Below are positions 22,951 through 34,150 of a stretch of DNA of 64,000 nt, piece after piece. Numbering within the stretch: position 1 is the first letter of the stretch; each line of letters opens with the position of its first letter. This DNA comes from Kitagawia praeruptora. Lineage: Eukaryota > Streptophyta > Magnoliopsida > Apiales > Apiaceae. The translations under genes were made by a program, and so were the position numbers. Location: the NCBI GenBank assembly GCA_037693485.1, contig CM075346.1, positions 91,308,501 through 91,372,500 on the forward strand. Direction: 5' to 3'. Under the pieces are notes generated by a model. It had not been told where the DNA came from, made no database searches, and worked only from the letters and a program-made list of their open reading frames with translations.

Positions 22951-23470
22951 GGGTCCTACTCCACTACAAACTAAAAACTAAACAATAATCTAATATTTCA
23001 AGCTAATCTAATGACCAAATTAGGGGTACCCCAATACAAAAAATGCTTAAAATAATTGGCTCTATCCAACAAAAAAATAAAAAAATAAAATAAAAAATCA
23101 CTGTTCACGTGATGACGTGGCAGTGGATTTCACTGGTTAACGGTGCTTCGCACCCTCTTGTACGGCGCTTCGCGCCTTTATCATTCTAAAGTTGTAAGGA
23201 ATGACAATCAATGGTAAAGGCAATAGACGATTGACGGGTGTGTCGAGAGCCTTCGGCCCTCATGACTACCTAACTCATCCGTTTACTGTCATAAATGCTT
23301 CGCATTTCCACGGCAGGGATTTTTTTTTTTTTTTTGTTGGATAGAGCCAATTATTTTAAGCATTTTTTGTGAAGGTACCCTTGGCGGGAACCTTAGAATA
23401 AATGAAATATAATTAATTTAGTGTTAGTTTGTAGTTTGTATTTAAGGATTGGTTTGTATTTGAGCAAAAG

Positions 23471-23472
<2 letters not shown>
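22951..23472. mobile_element. TA-microsatellite-targeting MITE, copy A
   Basis: Flanked by (TA)n on both sides (22941-22950 and 23473-23510). Ends GGGTCCTACTCCACTACAAA and GGTTTGTATTTGAGCAAAAG; inner arms AAAATAATTGGCTCTATCC and its complement fold back. The core (23100-23310) has three perfect mini-palindromes with a TTC loop: GGTGCTTCGCACC (23142), GGCGCTTCGCGCC (23164) and AAATGCTTCGCATTT (23293), plus a weaker GCCTTCGGC (23249). No coding sequence. Habitat recalls the rice Micron elements, which sit in TA repeats. Confidence 0.75.
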
Positions 23473-23510
<38 letters not shown>

Positions 23511-23514
<4 letters not shown>

Positions 23515-23874
23515 TGAACTCCATAACAAACCCCTTATATAACAAACAATAAAGAACACCTTAGATATCCAATGCCCCTGGCGGGGCCACCCAATACAAA
23601 AAGTTCTTATTTTTTTACCCTATATCCATCCATCATTTCAAAAAAATAAATAAATAATAATAATAAAAAGCTACTATTCATGACGATGACGTCATCAGTG
23701 ACGTCATCATGAACAGTAAAATTTTTAATTTTAATTTTCTTTTTGCTGACTTGATAGAGGGTAAAAAAATAATAACTTTTTGTATTGGGTGCCCCTGACG
23801 GGGCCAAAGGATCTAATAGATCTAAGGTGTTCTTTGTTGTTTGTTATATAAAAATGTTCTGTATGGAGCAAAGG

Positions 23875-23876
<2 letters not shown>
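23511..23876. mobile_element. TA-microsatellite-targeting MITE, copy B (divergent)
   Basis: 366 bases between TA runs. Ends GGGTTGAACTCCATAACAAA and TTTGTTATATAAAAATG...GGAGCAAAGGCC. Long fold-back arms (aagaacaccttaga / tctaaggtgttctt) around a core with two GATGACGTCATC-type palindromes (23684-23712). Related in design, but not in most sequence, to copies A, C and D. Confidence 0.7.
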
Positions 23877-23930
<54 letters not shown>

Positions 23931-23933
<3 letters not shown>

Positions 23934-24489
23934 GGCTACTCCAATACAAACCTCCTTAAAATACAAACCTACAAACCAAGCATAATCTAATATTTCAAGC
24001 TAATCTAATGACCAAACTAGGGGTACCCCAATACAAAAAATGCTTAAAATAATTGGCTCTATCCAACAAAAAAAATTAAAAAAAATTAAAAAAAATCACT
24101 GTTCACGTGATGACGTGGCAGTGGATTTCACTGGTTAACGGTGCTTCGCACCTTCTTGTACGGCGCTTCGCGCCTTTATCATTCTAAAGTTGTAAGGAAT
24201 GGCAATCAATGGTAAAGGCAATAGACGATTGACGGGTGTGTCGAGAGCCTTCGGCCCTCATGACTACCTAACTCATCCGTTTACTGTCTTAAATGCTTCG
24301 CATTTCCACGGCAAGATTTTTTTTTTTTTTTTGGAATTTTTTATTTTTTTTGTTGGATAGAGCCAATTATTTTAAGCATTTTTTGTGAAGGTACCCTTGG
24401 CGGAAACCTTAGAATACATGAAATATAATTAATTTAGTGTTGGTTTGTAGGTTTGTATTTTAAGATTGGTTTGTATTTGAGCACTTGCC
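23931..24489. mobile_element. TA-microsatellite-targeting MITE, copy C
   Basis: Close relative of copy A, with the same arms and the same core of TTC-loop mini-palindromes: GGTGCTTCGCACC (24140), GGCGCTTCGCGCC (24162), GCCTTCGGC (24247), AAATGCTTCGCATTT (24291). Flanked by TA runs on both sides. Confidence 0.75.
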
Positions 24490-24505
24490 TATATATATAT
24501 ATATA

Positions 24506-24876
24506 GGGTCTTGTTCTAATAGAAACTAACTTAGAATAGAAACTAGAAACTAAACCTAAATTAAATATTTCAAGCTAATCTAATGACCAAATTAGGGGTA
24601 CTCCAATACAAAAAACGTTTAAAATTATTGGCTCTATTCAACAAAAATATAAAAAAAATTAAAAAAAAAATTAAAAAAGTTACTGTTCACGTGATGACGT
24701 GGCACGTGAACAGTAACTTTTTTTTTTTTTTTAAATATTTTTGTTGAATAGAGCCAATAATTTTATAAGTTTTTTGTGAAGGTGCCCCTAGCGGGGTCAT
24801 TAAAATGAATGAAATATAATTTATTTAGTGTAGGTTTCTAGTTTTTATTCTAAGTTTGGTTTCTATTTGAACGCTA

Positions 24877-24879
<3 letters not shown>
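24506..24879. mobile_element. TA-microsatellite-targeting MITE, copy D (short core)
   Basis: 374 bases. Shares arms with A and C (taatgaccaaattaggggta, attggctctatt-caacaaaaa), but the hairpin-rich core is absent; the centre is the palindromic ttactgttcacgtg / cacgtgaacagtaa. Flanked by TA runs, the right one long (24880-24936). Confidence 0.7.
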
Positions 24880-24936
<57 letters not shown>

Positions 24937-24939
<3 letters not shown>

Positions 24940-25611
24940 GTTAATAGAAATTAATTTTTCAATTATGTTTAAATTGATTTTGTACGCTGATAACTTGGAA
25001 ATGAATGTTTATTTCACGAATATATACTAGATTATATAAGTGAAATGACTATAATTTGTAATTTGGTTAATTCCTATTCTCGATTATTATTCTTGATTAT
25101 CCCTTAGTAATAATTATTATATCTTCAATTCATACAATAATACTAAAAATCATTATATATAAAGATTTAAAATTGTTATATATGATAATTCATAATTATC
25201 ATTCTTGATTGTCCCTTATTCATGATTGCTGTGCTTATATTTTCATAAGCGTTTGTATTTCTGTTGTAAGGTTGAAAAGCGTTATATGATATGGAAAGGG
25301 ACCGCGTCTATATAGAAAACTGAAATTTTCTTTTTCAGACAACAGTTGAAAAGCATTGTCAGATTCAGTTTTGCTTATAATGACAATATATATTATAAAT
25401 TGATATTGAATACTAAAAATTATTATATACAAAGATTTAACTTTCGAATTATTCTAGTAATATATTAAAATTAATATTTATAATATCATATTACACTACA
25501 AATAAATTATAAAAGAATTAAAAATAATTCGTGTTTTGTACGGATTATAGGCTAGTAAAAAATTATAATTGCAATACTCCTAAAGATGTGATGATAATCG
25601 GTTAAATTTGG
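24937..25611. other. No gene recognised
   Basis: AT-rich spacer with repeated short motifs (cattatatataaagattta-like at 25150 and 25418). No supported feature. Confidence 0.5.
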
Positions 25612-26500
25612 TAGGGATGAGTAAAATTAGCTAGATATTTGGTTCGATTAATAGAATTTAAATTGGATATTCAATTTTTCAAATTATTTAATATTCATAT
25701 TGTCGTATTATGAATTAGTCGGATATCTATTTAAATCGGATCAAAAACTTGATAATCGGAATTAATTAAATATAATTTAATTTGTAGAAAAGATTTAAAT
25801 TTTATTATGCTTTGATAAGTTATCATTAAATTTACAAATTATAAAATAATTAATAACATTTTTGATAACAACTTTTCATGATTTAACATTTATAAATTCA
25901 TTCATTTATCATTCATAAATTACCATAAATTATCATTTATATTTTGAACCATGATAAATTATTATCCTTTTTTCTAGTTACTTCTGAAAAATTTTATAAG
26001 AAAAATTAGTAACACGCCAATTCTCTCGAATTTATAATTTTAAGTGAAAAAATATTTCGAATACTATTTCATTCGCTTGTATTTTAATTTTTTTAGTATT
26101 GTATCTTCTTAATAAATAGTTTTGGATAAAATGATTAATTTTAAAAAAATGAAATAGAAGTTTGAGGTTATAAGATTTTTATGTACAAAATCATGGGATT
26201 GTACTTGTAAATCCAATCTAAAAATATAATTTCAAGTGCATTCTTATGTTATTACGCCTAAAATACTTATAAATATATAACAAAAAATTGCTTATAAACT
26301 CAAGTAATACATAATAAACTCATTAGTTTATTATTGATAATTTTTACTTAATTTAATATATCATATGTTGATTTATTTGTCTTTAGTATTCCTTATATAT
26401 TTAACATATAAATTTTTTTTGTAAGAAATTTTAAAAACGGGATCAAATTTGGTTATATGAGCTATTAAAAGATTGTGATCCGGATCTAATTCAATACCTC
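25612..26500. mobile_element. Diverged, right-truncated copy of the 12745 hAT-like element
   Basis: Starts TAGGGATGAGTAAAAT, matching TAGGGGTGAGCAAAAC, and keeps the same internal order (aattaataacattttt, taacacgcc-aattctctcgaatt-ataattttaagtgaaaaa, attgtgatccggatc). The right TIR is not recognisable. It lacks the Stowaway insertion seen in the other copy. Confidence 0.6.
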
Positions 26501-26676
26501 CAACATTATTTTACTTATAAAAAAAAAAGGCCAAAACAAGTCGATCTCCAGACATTTAACAATTGGTTTACTTGCTGCTTCAAAGCAAAGTAAATATGAC
26601 AGAAAAGATCGGAGTGCAAATGATTAAAAATACTAGAATTACCCATTTTGTCAACACTTAAACTTTTTAGTAATTA

Positions 26677-26900
26677 CTTCCTCTATCCCAGTTTACATTT
26701 GGGGACCAGACACGGATTTTAAGGTGCATTTTAAGGACAGTTTTATAACTTATTTTTGATATATTTTTTTGTATAAAAATAGAATAATCCTATTTTTATA
26801 CAAAAAAAAGAAAATATCAAAAATAAATTATAAAACTATTTTAAAATACATTTTAAAATACAAATACATAATTTTTTTTATGTAAAGAAATGGATGAGAC
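26677..26900. mobile_element. Degenerate Stowaway-type MITE
   Basis: Left end CTTCCTCTATCCCAGTTTAC after TA; right end TGTAAAGAAATGGATGAGAC before TA. Interior shares aaggtgcattttaa and a fold-back centre with the Stowaway at 20050. Confidence 0.6.
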
Positions 26901-27139
26901 TACATAAATCCAATCCAAGCAAGTAAAAAGTACTTATGAAAACAATAAATTACACTAACCGGCCAGTTTAACTTCTGCAAAAATGCCACAGCATATCATT
27001 ATTACCTAAATCTTTTTGTACTGAATTTGGTTTCATTTTGTAACCTCTCAATTTTATACGGGGTTCAAAACTTCACGCTGAAGTTACTTAAGTTTACATA
27101 ATAAAATATTTAGCATTAACTTTATTTCTTATCATCTTA

Positions 27140-27500
27140 GAGCATCTCAAGAGTCTCTTAACTCACTCCTAAATATATTATAAACAATTAAACTCTTAGC
27201 AAGTTATTACATTGATTTGTGTGTCAACTCCAACAATGCTCTCTATTATGGCTCTTTATTTTATATTTTATTCATATTTCAATTCCACTTGGACAAACAA
27301 TCAATAGATGAAAGAGAAGAACCACTATTTTACTAATAAAATATTAAGTTAAGAGCTACTAGTTGCTCCTAAAATAGAGTAGAGAGAAGAAGCTCTTAAC
27401 TTTTTAAAGAGCCTCTAAGAGTCTCTTGGAGCTTGATTTTTATTCTCTCTCCTCATTTTTTGAGTTAAGAGCTACAATAGAGAGCCTCTTGGAGATGCTC
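27140..27500. mobile_element. PIF/Harbinger-type MITE
   Basis: 361 bases flanked by TTA (27137-27139 and 27501-27503). Ends GAGCATCTCAAGAGTCTC and CTCTTGGAGATGCTC, with inner repeats of agagcctct-type sequence. No coding sequence. Confidence 0.85.
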
Positions 27501-27534
27501 TTAGATATTGGTTGTATTGATTCTCTCGTCTAAT

Positions 27535-27840
27535 CCAAAATTTATTGAAACATCTACTTAAGTCATATAAACATAATTATTCAAAAATAACAATATTTTG
27601 GGATTCAAACAAGAAATCCAAAATTTATTAAAACATTTACTTAAATTATATAAACATAAATATTCAAAAATAACAATATTTTGGGATTCAGACGAGAAAA
27701 AACTAATTAATCTTTTGTTAAAGTAGAAGGTTGTGGATAGATAACTCATGTTGATAATTTTAGGATTTAGACGAGAAAAGACTAATTGATCTCTCGTTAA
27801 AGCATAAGGTCGTGGATGGATAACTTATGTTTATATCGAT
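27535..27840. repeat. Two adjacent tandem duplications
   Basis: First pair: about 84-base units (aaaatttattgaaacat ... caatattttgggattca) at 27536-27610 and 27620-27695. Second pair: about 80-base units (gacgagaaaa-actaatt-atct ... gataactcatgtt) at about 27690 and 27770. Units diverged by 10-15 percent by eye. Confidence 0.6.
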
Positions 27841-29769
27841 TCTTCATTAGATTTATCACATTCTAACCAAATTTGACCAATTTTTTTTTTGACCAATTCG
27901 CGTACTCAACAATGATTAATTAGAAAAAAAAACAATGATTATTTAAATTCCGTATTTCGAACATAGTACAAGAAAAAATGAAACATCAGATAATCATAAA
28001 AATGCATTTTTTGCCTAAAATAGCAGCAGAGAAAACATATATCCAAATTATATGCATTCACGAAATAGTGGACTTATAGATCAATGGCCACTCAAGATCT
28101 TTCATCTCTAATTCTCAATTCGGATTTGATTAAAACAAAAAATCAAAGTATGGGAAAGAATAGTAAATTCACCAACTTGAGGGATAGTTTGTTAATATAA
28201 GATACTAGCTTGATCTTGATTATATCAAATCCTTTGATAGTACAATCATTTATTTAGTTATGATTAGTTAATTTTTTTAGTAAAATGCTTATAAATTTAC
28301 AAATAAATTTCTGTTCTAATAATTCTCGGAATGAGCGAGCTCATAACCTGTATCGACAAAGGATATAATCTTAATCATTTGGGTTATTCAACCTTACTCT
28401 ACGACTACTTAATTAATTAAGAATACTTTATGCTAATCTTATACTAGTACTAATACTTTCGGCTTAATAACGTCTAATCAAGAATTAAACTAGGAAGACA
28501 GACAATTGAATTAACAAATCTTGATACTTTTAGTTGGACTCGAGTACTTACTACGTGCGCACGCTGGTCATAATTTTGTCCAAATTATCCCAATTTTTCC
28601 TACTTAACCAGTTAAGTCACTAAAATATGATTGTTCAGCATGACTTTAATTTGAATGTTTAGGAGAGAATGTGACTTAATTGTGCAACAGCTTAACTTCC
28701 TGGGGAACGAGTATTGTTTATTCTTATTTTAATCAATTTAAGTGCGTAGTGTTCTTACTATGAGAAATCTTAGTAATCGGTTTTTCTAAAAATTTTAGGT
28801 GATGGTATTGTATTAGAGAATAGTTTAAATGGGATGATAAATTATATATGGTGTACAAGAAGAAGTGTATGATAACATAACAACGAGCTTTGTCAAAAAA
28901 AAAAAAAAATTGTTACAATCTTTCAGAAACATAACTTTCGCAACTTATTGAAAGAACCAATTTTAAAATTTTGTTTGATGAATAGAATGTACTTTTTACC
29001 CTGACTTTATATTTAAAAATTTAATGCTTAGAATGATGAGATAATTCAAGTGATAAATATTTATTTTTTGTTATCTTAGGTCTTAAATTTTCGATCATTT
29101 CAAAATTTATTTATGCATATATTTATTTATAATACACGTAAGCTAGCTTAATTATTTAGAAAAAAAAAAAGTTAAATGCTTACATCTTTTGAATCTCCGA
29201 TTAATTCTTTTTTAGGCAGACATGTTTATGCTACCCTGTGTGACTGTCTCACCATATATACAAAGCGCTTTCTTGGCTGCAAGTTTTGAAAGCTAGCGGT
29301 AGTACCAAACAATATATGAAGCGTAGAAAAGTTTGAACTATCTCAACTAATGATTATGTTTATTTCTAACTGCATGGTTCTACAAAGATTCTGAATCATG
29401 GTTTGATATTAGATATTATATTTTAAGGAAAAATAAATTTACACTAACAAGACCCTACCATTCACAATAGCATTATCAGTTTGATTCACTAAAGACAGAA
29501 AAGAAAAGGAAGAGATTTTGGTGGGCAAAGGAACAATAACACTAAAATTCTCATCATTATCATATTTCATACATAATATGGTCATATTTTATAGTATACA
29601 TATGTGTGGTGTGTGACAGTGTAAGTGTTGTTGTTTGTCACATTCTGTCAATTATGATGAGATATGATAGGAAGCTCTATGTGCTACGTACGGACCTTGA
29701 TAAAGTTGTTAAGATAACATTTTAAACATCCTTAGATTCTTTGGAAAGTGGCGGTAACTTAAGGTATTA
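27841..29769. other. No gene recognised
   Basis: AT-rich spacer. Poly-A tract at 28894-28909. No open frame, RNA gene or element end that I can support. Confidence 0.5.
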
Positions 29770-30079
29770 CTCCCTCCGTCCCCGGTTCTTCACATGGTGG
29801 TTGGGCATGGAGATCAAGGATAGTGGGTGTAATATTGTTAAAATAAATGAGGTAGTGGGTATAATAATGATTTTATTGTTAAAATAAGTGAAGTAGTGGG
29901 TGTAATAGTGATTTTATTGTTAAAATAAGTGAAGTAGTAGGTGTAATAGTGTAAAGTATTGTTAAAATAAGTGAAGTAGTGGGTGTAATAGTGTTAAAAC
30001 TTACTATTTTGGGTAATGTAAAGAAATGGTGGGACGGCCCAAAAAGGAAATTGTAAAGAAATGGATGGGACAGAGGGAG
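29770..30079. mobile_element. Stowaway-type MITE with internal minisatellite
   Basis: Ends CTCCCTCCGTCCCCGG and GGGACAGAGGGAG, TA on both sides (29768-29769, 30080-30081). Interior (29825-29995) has four or five copies of a 45-50-base unit built on ttgttaaaataagtgaagta and gtgggtgtaatag. This resembles the MITE at 21776 on the opposite strand. Confidence 0.85.
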
Positions 30080-30083
30080 TATT

Positions 30084-30458
30084 TGTTGGAACTTTAATTT
30101 AAATTTTATTAAGTATTTTATTATTATTTAGTTTATTCAGTATTATTTTGTTTAAATAAATATACCTGTTATATGTTTTGTAAATAGCAGCTTGAATAAG
30201 TCATCATAGAAATAAAGTGTTTTTAGGAGATTATATAGTGAGTTGTAGTAGTGGTTACGTGATAGGAACCAGTCTAGTTTGTTTGCTATTTTCCTGCAAC
30301 CACCTTCTGTAGTTTAATCTATTTAAGTACATGTATTCTTGTGAAAGTAATCAGAAGAGGCAGTGCAATGTAGTTTTTATGTATTTTCTCTGTTTATACA
30401 TATAAACCAACTATCTCTATTTTGTTAGTATTGGGATATAACAATTTTGATTTCAACA
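30084..30458 (+). repeat. 5' LTR of the small non-autonomous element
   Basis: Starts TGTTGGAACTTTAATTTAAA, ends GATTTCAACA. Uninterrupted copy, so it shows the original sequence at the CACTA target site (aaataaatata / cctgtta). Confidence 0.85.
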
Positions 30459-30460
30459 TG

Positions 30461-30472
30461 TGGTATCTGAGC
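30461..30472 (+). promoter_or_regulatory. tRNA-Met primer-binding site (one mismatch)
   Basis: TGGTATCTGAGC, one base from the usual TGGTATCAGAGC of plant Copia-type elements, two bases after the LTR. Confidence 0.8.
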
Positions 30473-31072
30473 TTGGGGGAGTATCAAGGCTTAACAGCTT
30501 TCCCTATCGTTCCTTGGAGGTATAATAATTCATTTTTGAAAAAGCTCCAGGCTGGGATGAAGCCGAAGGAAGGTTAGGAAGAAGTCCCAAGAGAAGCCTC
30601 AACAGAGGAGCAGACAAGAAGAATGCTTTGTTATTAACAGGGGTTTTAAGGTGCATAGGCCCATTCAGTCTAGATCCATTCATCATATTTATTACTCACG
30701 GTGTAGCACTGGTATGTGTATAAGTCGGAATGTTGGGAGTTGTATTGCGGCAAGAGTTGCGTTGTGATGCAAGATGTGTGATGAAGACATCGATGTGTAC
30801 ATATTGTAGGCTGTGTGCTTGCTTGCTTGACAGAAAGATATGCTTCAAAGGAAGAGGCAAAGAAAAAGGGTGATAAGAGGTGTGAAAGAGAGTCATACGG
30901 GCTTGATGAACAGGCCATACGGGCCTATGATGAAGAAGGCCATACGGGCCGATAAAGAAAGCCATATGGGCTTATGAAGATCATGCCAAACGGACACCGA
31001 AGATCTTTCCAGACGGGCATCGAAGAACTTGTCAGATGAGCATGGAAACCAAGTTTAGATTAAGGGGGAGAT

Positions 31073-31153
31073 TGCTGGAATTTTAATCTAAACTTTATTA
31101 AATGTTTTATTATTACTTAATTTATTCAGTATTATTTTGTTTAAATAAATATA
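31073..31153 (+). repeat. 3' LTR of the small element, left part
   Basis: First 81 bases of the second LTR, ending at the ATA target duplication of the CACTA element. Confidence 0.85.
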
Positions 31154-31450
31154 CACTACGCCATAAGTGGGCTAACATAATATTTTTTGAAAGCGTTACG
31201 TGAAATAGTTACAATAGGTAGTAAATTTTGACCTGTTATAACACCTCTCAACTAGTGTTACATTAGTTCAGAATTAGTGTTACAGTAAGGGTGACGGTGT
31301 TGCATACATGTAACACCACAATAAAGTGTTACATTAGTTATTTTTTTATTTTTTTTTTTTCATTTTTCAACTATTGTGGGCCCACCCGCTGGACCAACAA
31401 GTAGACACCACGAAAAATGTAGGCCCCACAAGAAATGTGTTACATTTTTT

Positions 31451-33456
31451 ATTTTTTTACTAAATCTTTTTTTTGATAATTTTTTTACTAAATCTTTTAA
31501 TGTATTAAAATAATATTTTATAGATATTAAAGTGTATATATTATAAAAAAAAATATAGGAAAAATATATTTTAAATTAATTCTTTAAATGATAAATTATA
31601 ATATATTGCAAATTTTTTGATATATTATTTATGTTTAGATATGTAATTTTTTTATATGGTAAATTTATTTTGTAAAAGTAATAGTAAAAAATTATTTTAT
31701 ATTGCAAATTAATTTTATCGGTATTATCACATTTAGGTAATTTCATAATTTATTTATTTTTCACAATTTGTATTTTATTAAATTTACAAAAATGTTCGAA
31801 AGTTATATATTTCTACGTTTCATTAGTTTTAAATTATTTAACAATTTAGAAATTATTATCTTTATTTATTGTAAAAATAATAGTTTATTATTTTTTACCC
31901 ATTTTAGCATTTTAGGATCAAAATATAATAATTTAGGGGCTTGAAAATCAGTTTTGGGAATTGACTTTATATATATCCTAAAATCTCTTTTACTTCCTCT
32001 ATTACCTACCCTCACCCACCCCCACGTGTCTTCCCTGTCTCTCTCTCCTCTTCCTCCTTTTCTTTTTTCATCCCCTTCTTCCTTTATTAAATCAATTTTG
32101 CGAATTGATATTTGATTGTTTATATAAACATGTTAATGGGTCGAAAGAAAGCTATTTATACAAAGTTTGTGATTTTTTCTGTCGTTTTTGAAGATTGATC
32201 GGAGTAAAAATTGGATCCGTTTTTGAAGATTCGTGTATTGTTTATTGAATTGGATGCCTCTATTGGCTTCCTGGGGTTGATTAAAGTATATTAGCATGTT
32301 GAATCGAGTTGCGTGATCTTTATTTAGTGAAGTACGAATTCACGGTGGTTGTTGAAATTTTTGAATCATTCGTTCAATTATTATAATGATTGTCTGTTAA
32401 AACTGTAACCATAAGTAGATTCTAGAGGTTCACAGCTTTGTTTTGACACCTTGTACGTGTGATTTAGTTTATAATATACTTAGTTCGAATTTTGGCCTGA
32501 TTCTTTGACTTGTCGAATTTCAGTTGTTTTTTATTTTTTTTGCAATGGAATTGTATCAGCGGAGTTTGGGGAAGTTATACAATGAATTTTAAGCGGAAAA
32601 ACTAGGCAAAACGTGTGAAATCAGGGGTAATTGATTGTTGCCGAAGTTCGAGTTTGCCGGCCAATTTCTGGGCGGTGACCAGATTCTTCATTTTTCTGCC
32701 GGAATCTGGGGAATGTGATGAACATTCTTCACGTTCTTGATTTTCACATTTTTGTTTTAATTATTAGTTGTGTTTGATCTGTTTTCAGTTGATATGGTTA
32801 AAGCAAAGTGATTTTAACTATTTACCCTTTTAACTTTTAAAAAATTTCTTTTTACCTTTAAAAAGGGTACATTAATTTTACCTTTTACCAAATTGTTTTA
32901 CTTTAAAAAATTTATTTTAAAAATTCGAATTTAATTTATAAATTCAGAAAATCATAAATTGATTTAATTATGTGTTTAACTGCTAGCTTGTATGATTAAT
33001 GAATAAATTAATAATAGATAATTAATTTTCATATATATAAATACATAATATATTTATTTATTCATTAATTTTAAATTAATAAATTATAATTATAATAATT
33101 GAATTGAAAATTTAGAATAAAAAATTAAATTAAAAATTGAAAAATGGCCTTTTTCCTATTTTTATTTAATTTTTTAATCTATTTTACAAACTAAGTAAAA
33201 ATGGGGTAAAAATCAGTGAAAGTAGGTTAAAATTCATTACACAAATAGTGAGTATGACTACTGAATTTATGTTCAAAGTAATGGTTGACCATTAAATTAC
33301 TTGGTCAATTAAATTTATTTTTTCCCAAAATTTTGGCAATAACATTAAATAGGATAGATATTGACCTCCGTATGATTGGGTCGTCCGAAAATATTTTTAA
33401 AAAAATCGAAATCATAAATCCTTACGAAACCCTGTTTAGGGGTTATGGTCAAAGTA
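31451..33456. other. CACTA internal DNA without recognised genes
   Basis: AT-rich. 31980-32110 has a CT-rich, 5'-UTR-like composition, and 32110-32760 is of intermediate GC and could be captured 5' UTR or intron. No protein similarity that I recognise. Confidence 0.4.
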
Positions 33457-34150
33457 ATGGTTTCTTTGATGATCGAACCGTACGGATGTTAATAAACACT
33501 CGTTTTAGTGTTGAGAAAAAATAATCAAAAAATAAAAAGGTGTGGTTGTACGAGATTTTAACAAAAACGTAGTAAAAGTGATGCTTCCTATAACGGGACA
33601 CGATTAAGATTCACTGAATAATTTTTATGAATGGTTTCTTTGACGATCGAACCGTACGGATGTTAATAAACACTCATTTTAGTGTTGGAAAAAAATAATC
33701 AAAAAATAAAAAGGTCGGGTTGTACGAGATTTTAAAAAAAACGTAGTAAAAGTGTTGCTTCCTATAACGGGACACGATTCAGATTCACTGAATAATTTTT
33801 ATGAATGGTTTCTTCGACGATCGTACCGTATAGATGTTAATAAACACTCATTTTAGTGTTGGGAAAATAAAATAATCAAAAAATAAAAAGGTCGGGTTGT
33901 ACGAGATTTTAACAAAAACGTAGTAAAAACGATGCTTCCTATAACGGGACACGATTCAGATTCACTGAATAATTTTTATGAATGGTTTCTTCGACGATCG
34001 AAACGTACGGATGTTAATAAACACTCATTTTAGTGTTGATAAAAAATAGTCAAAAAATAAAAAGGTCGGGTTGTACGAGATTTTAACAAAAACGTAGTAA
34101 AAATGTTGCTTCCAATAACGGGACACGATTCAAATTCACTGAATAATTAA
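33457..34150. repeat. Tandem repeat array, four copies of a 174-177-base unit
   Basis: Copies start at 33457, 33631, 33805 and 33982 with atggtttcttcgacgatcga-like openings and share taataaacactc-ttttagtgtt, aaaaataaaaaggtcgggtt, and cctataacgggacacgatt. A few percent divergence between copies. Sits inside the CACTA element. Confidence 0.9.

Larger units (their letters stand above)
22941..24936. repeat. (TA)n microsatellite hosting four elements
   Basis: Runs of TA at 22941-22950, 23473-23510, 23877-23930, 24490-24505 and 24880-24936 separate four related MITEs. The simplest reading is serial insertion into TA repeats, or expansion of TA duplications at the element ends. Confidence 0.8.

Noticed and set aside
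30670..30965. Minus-strand short ORFs in the small LTR element
   Set aside because: Overlapping frames with no recognisable motif, opposite to the element's orientation; likely chance.
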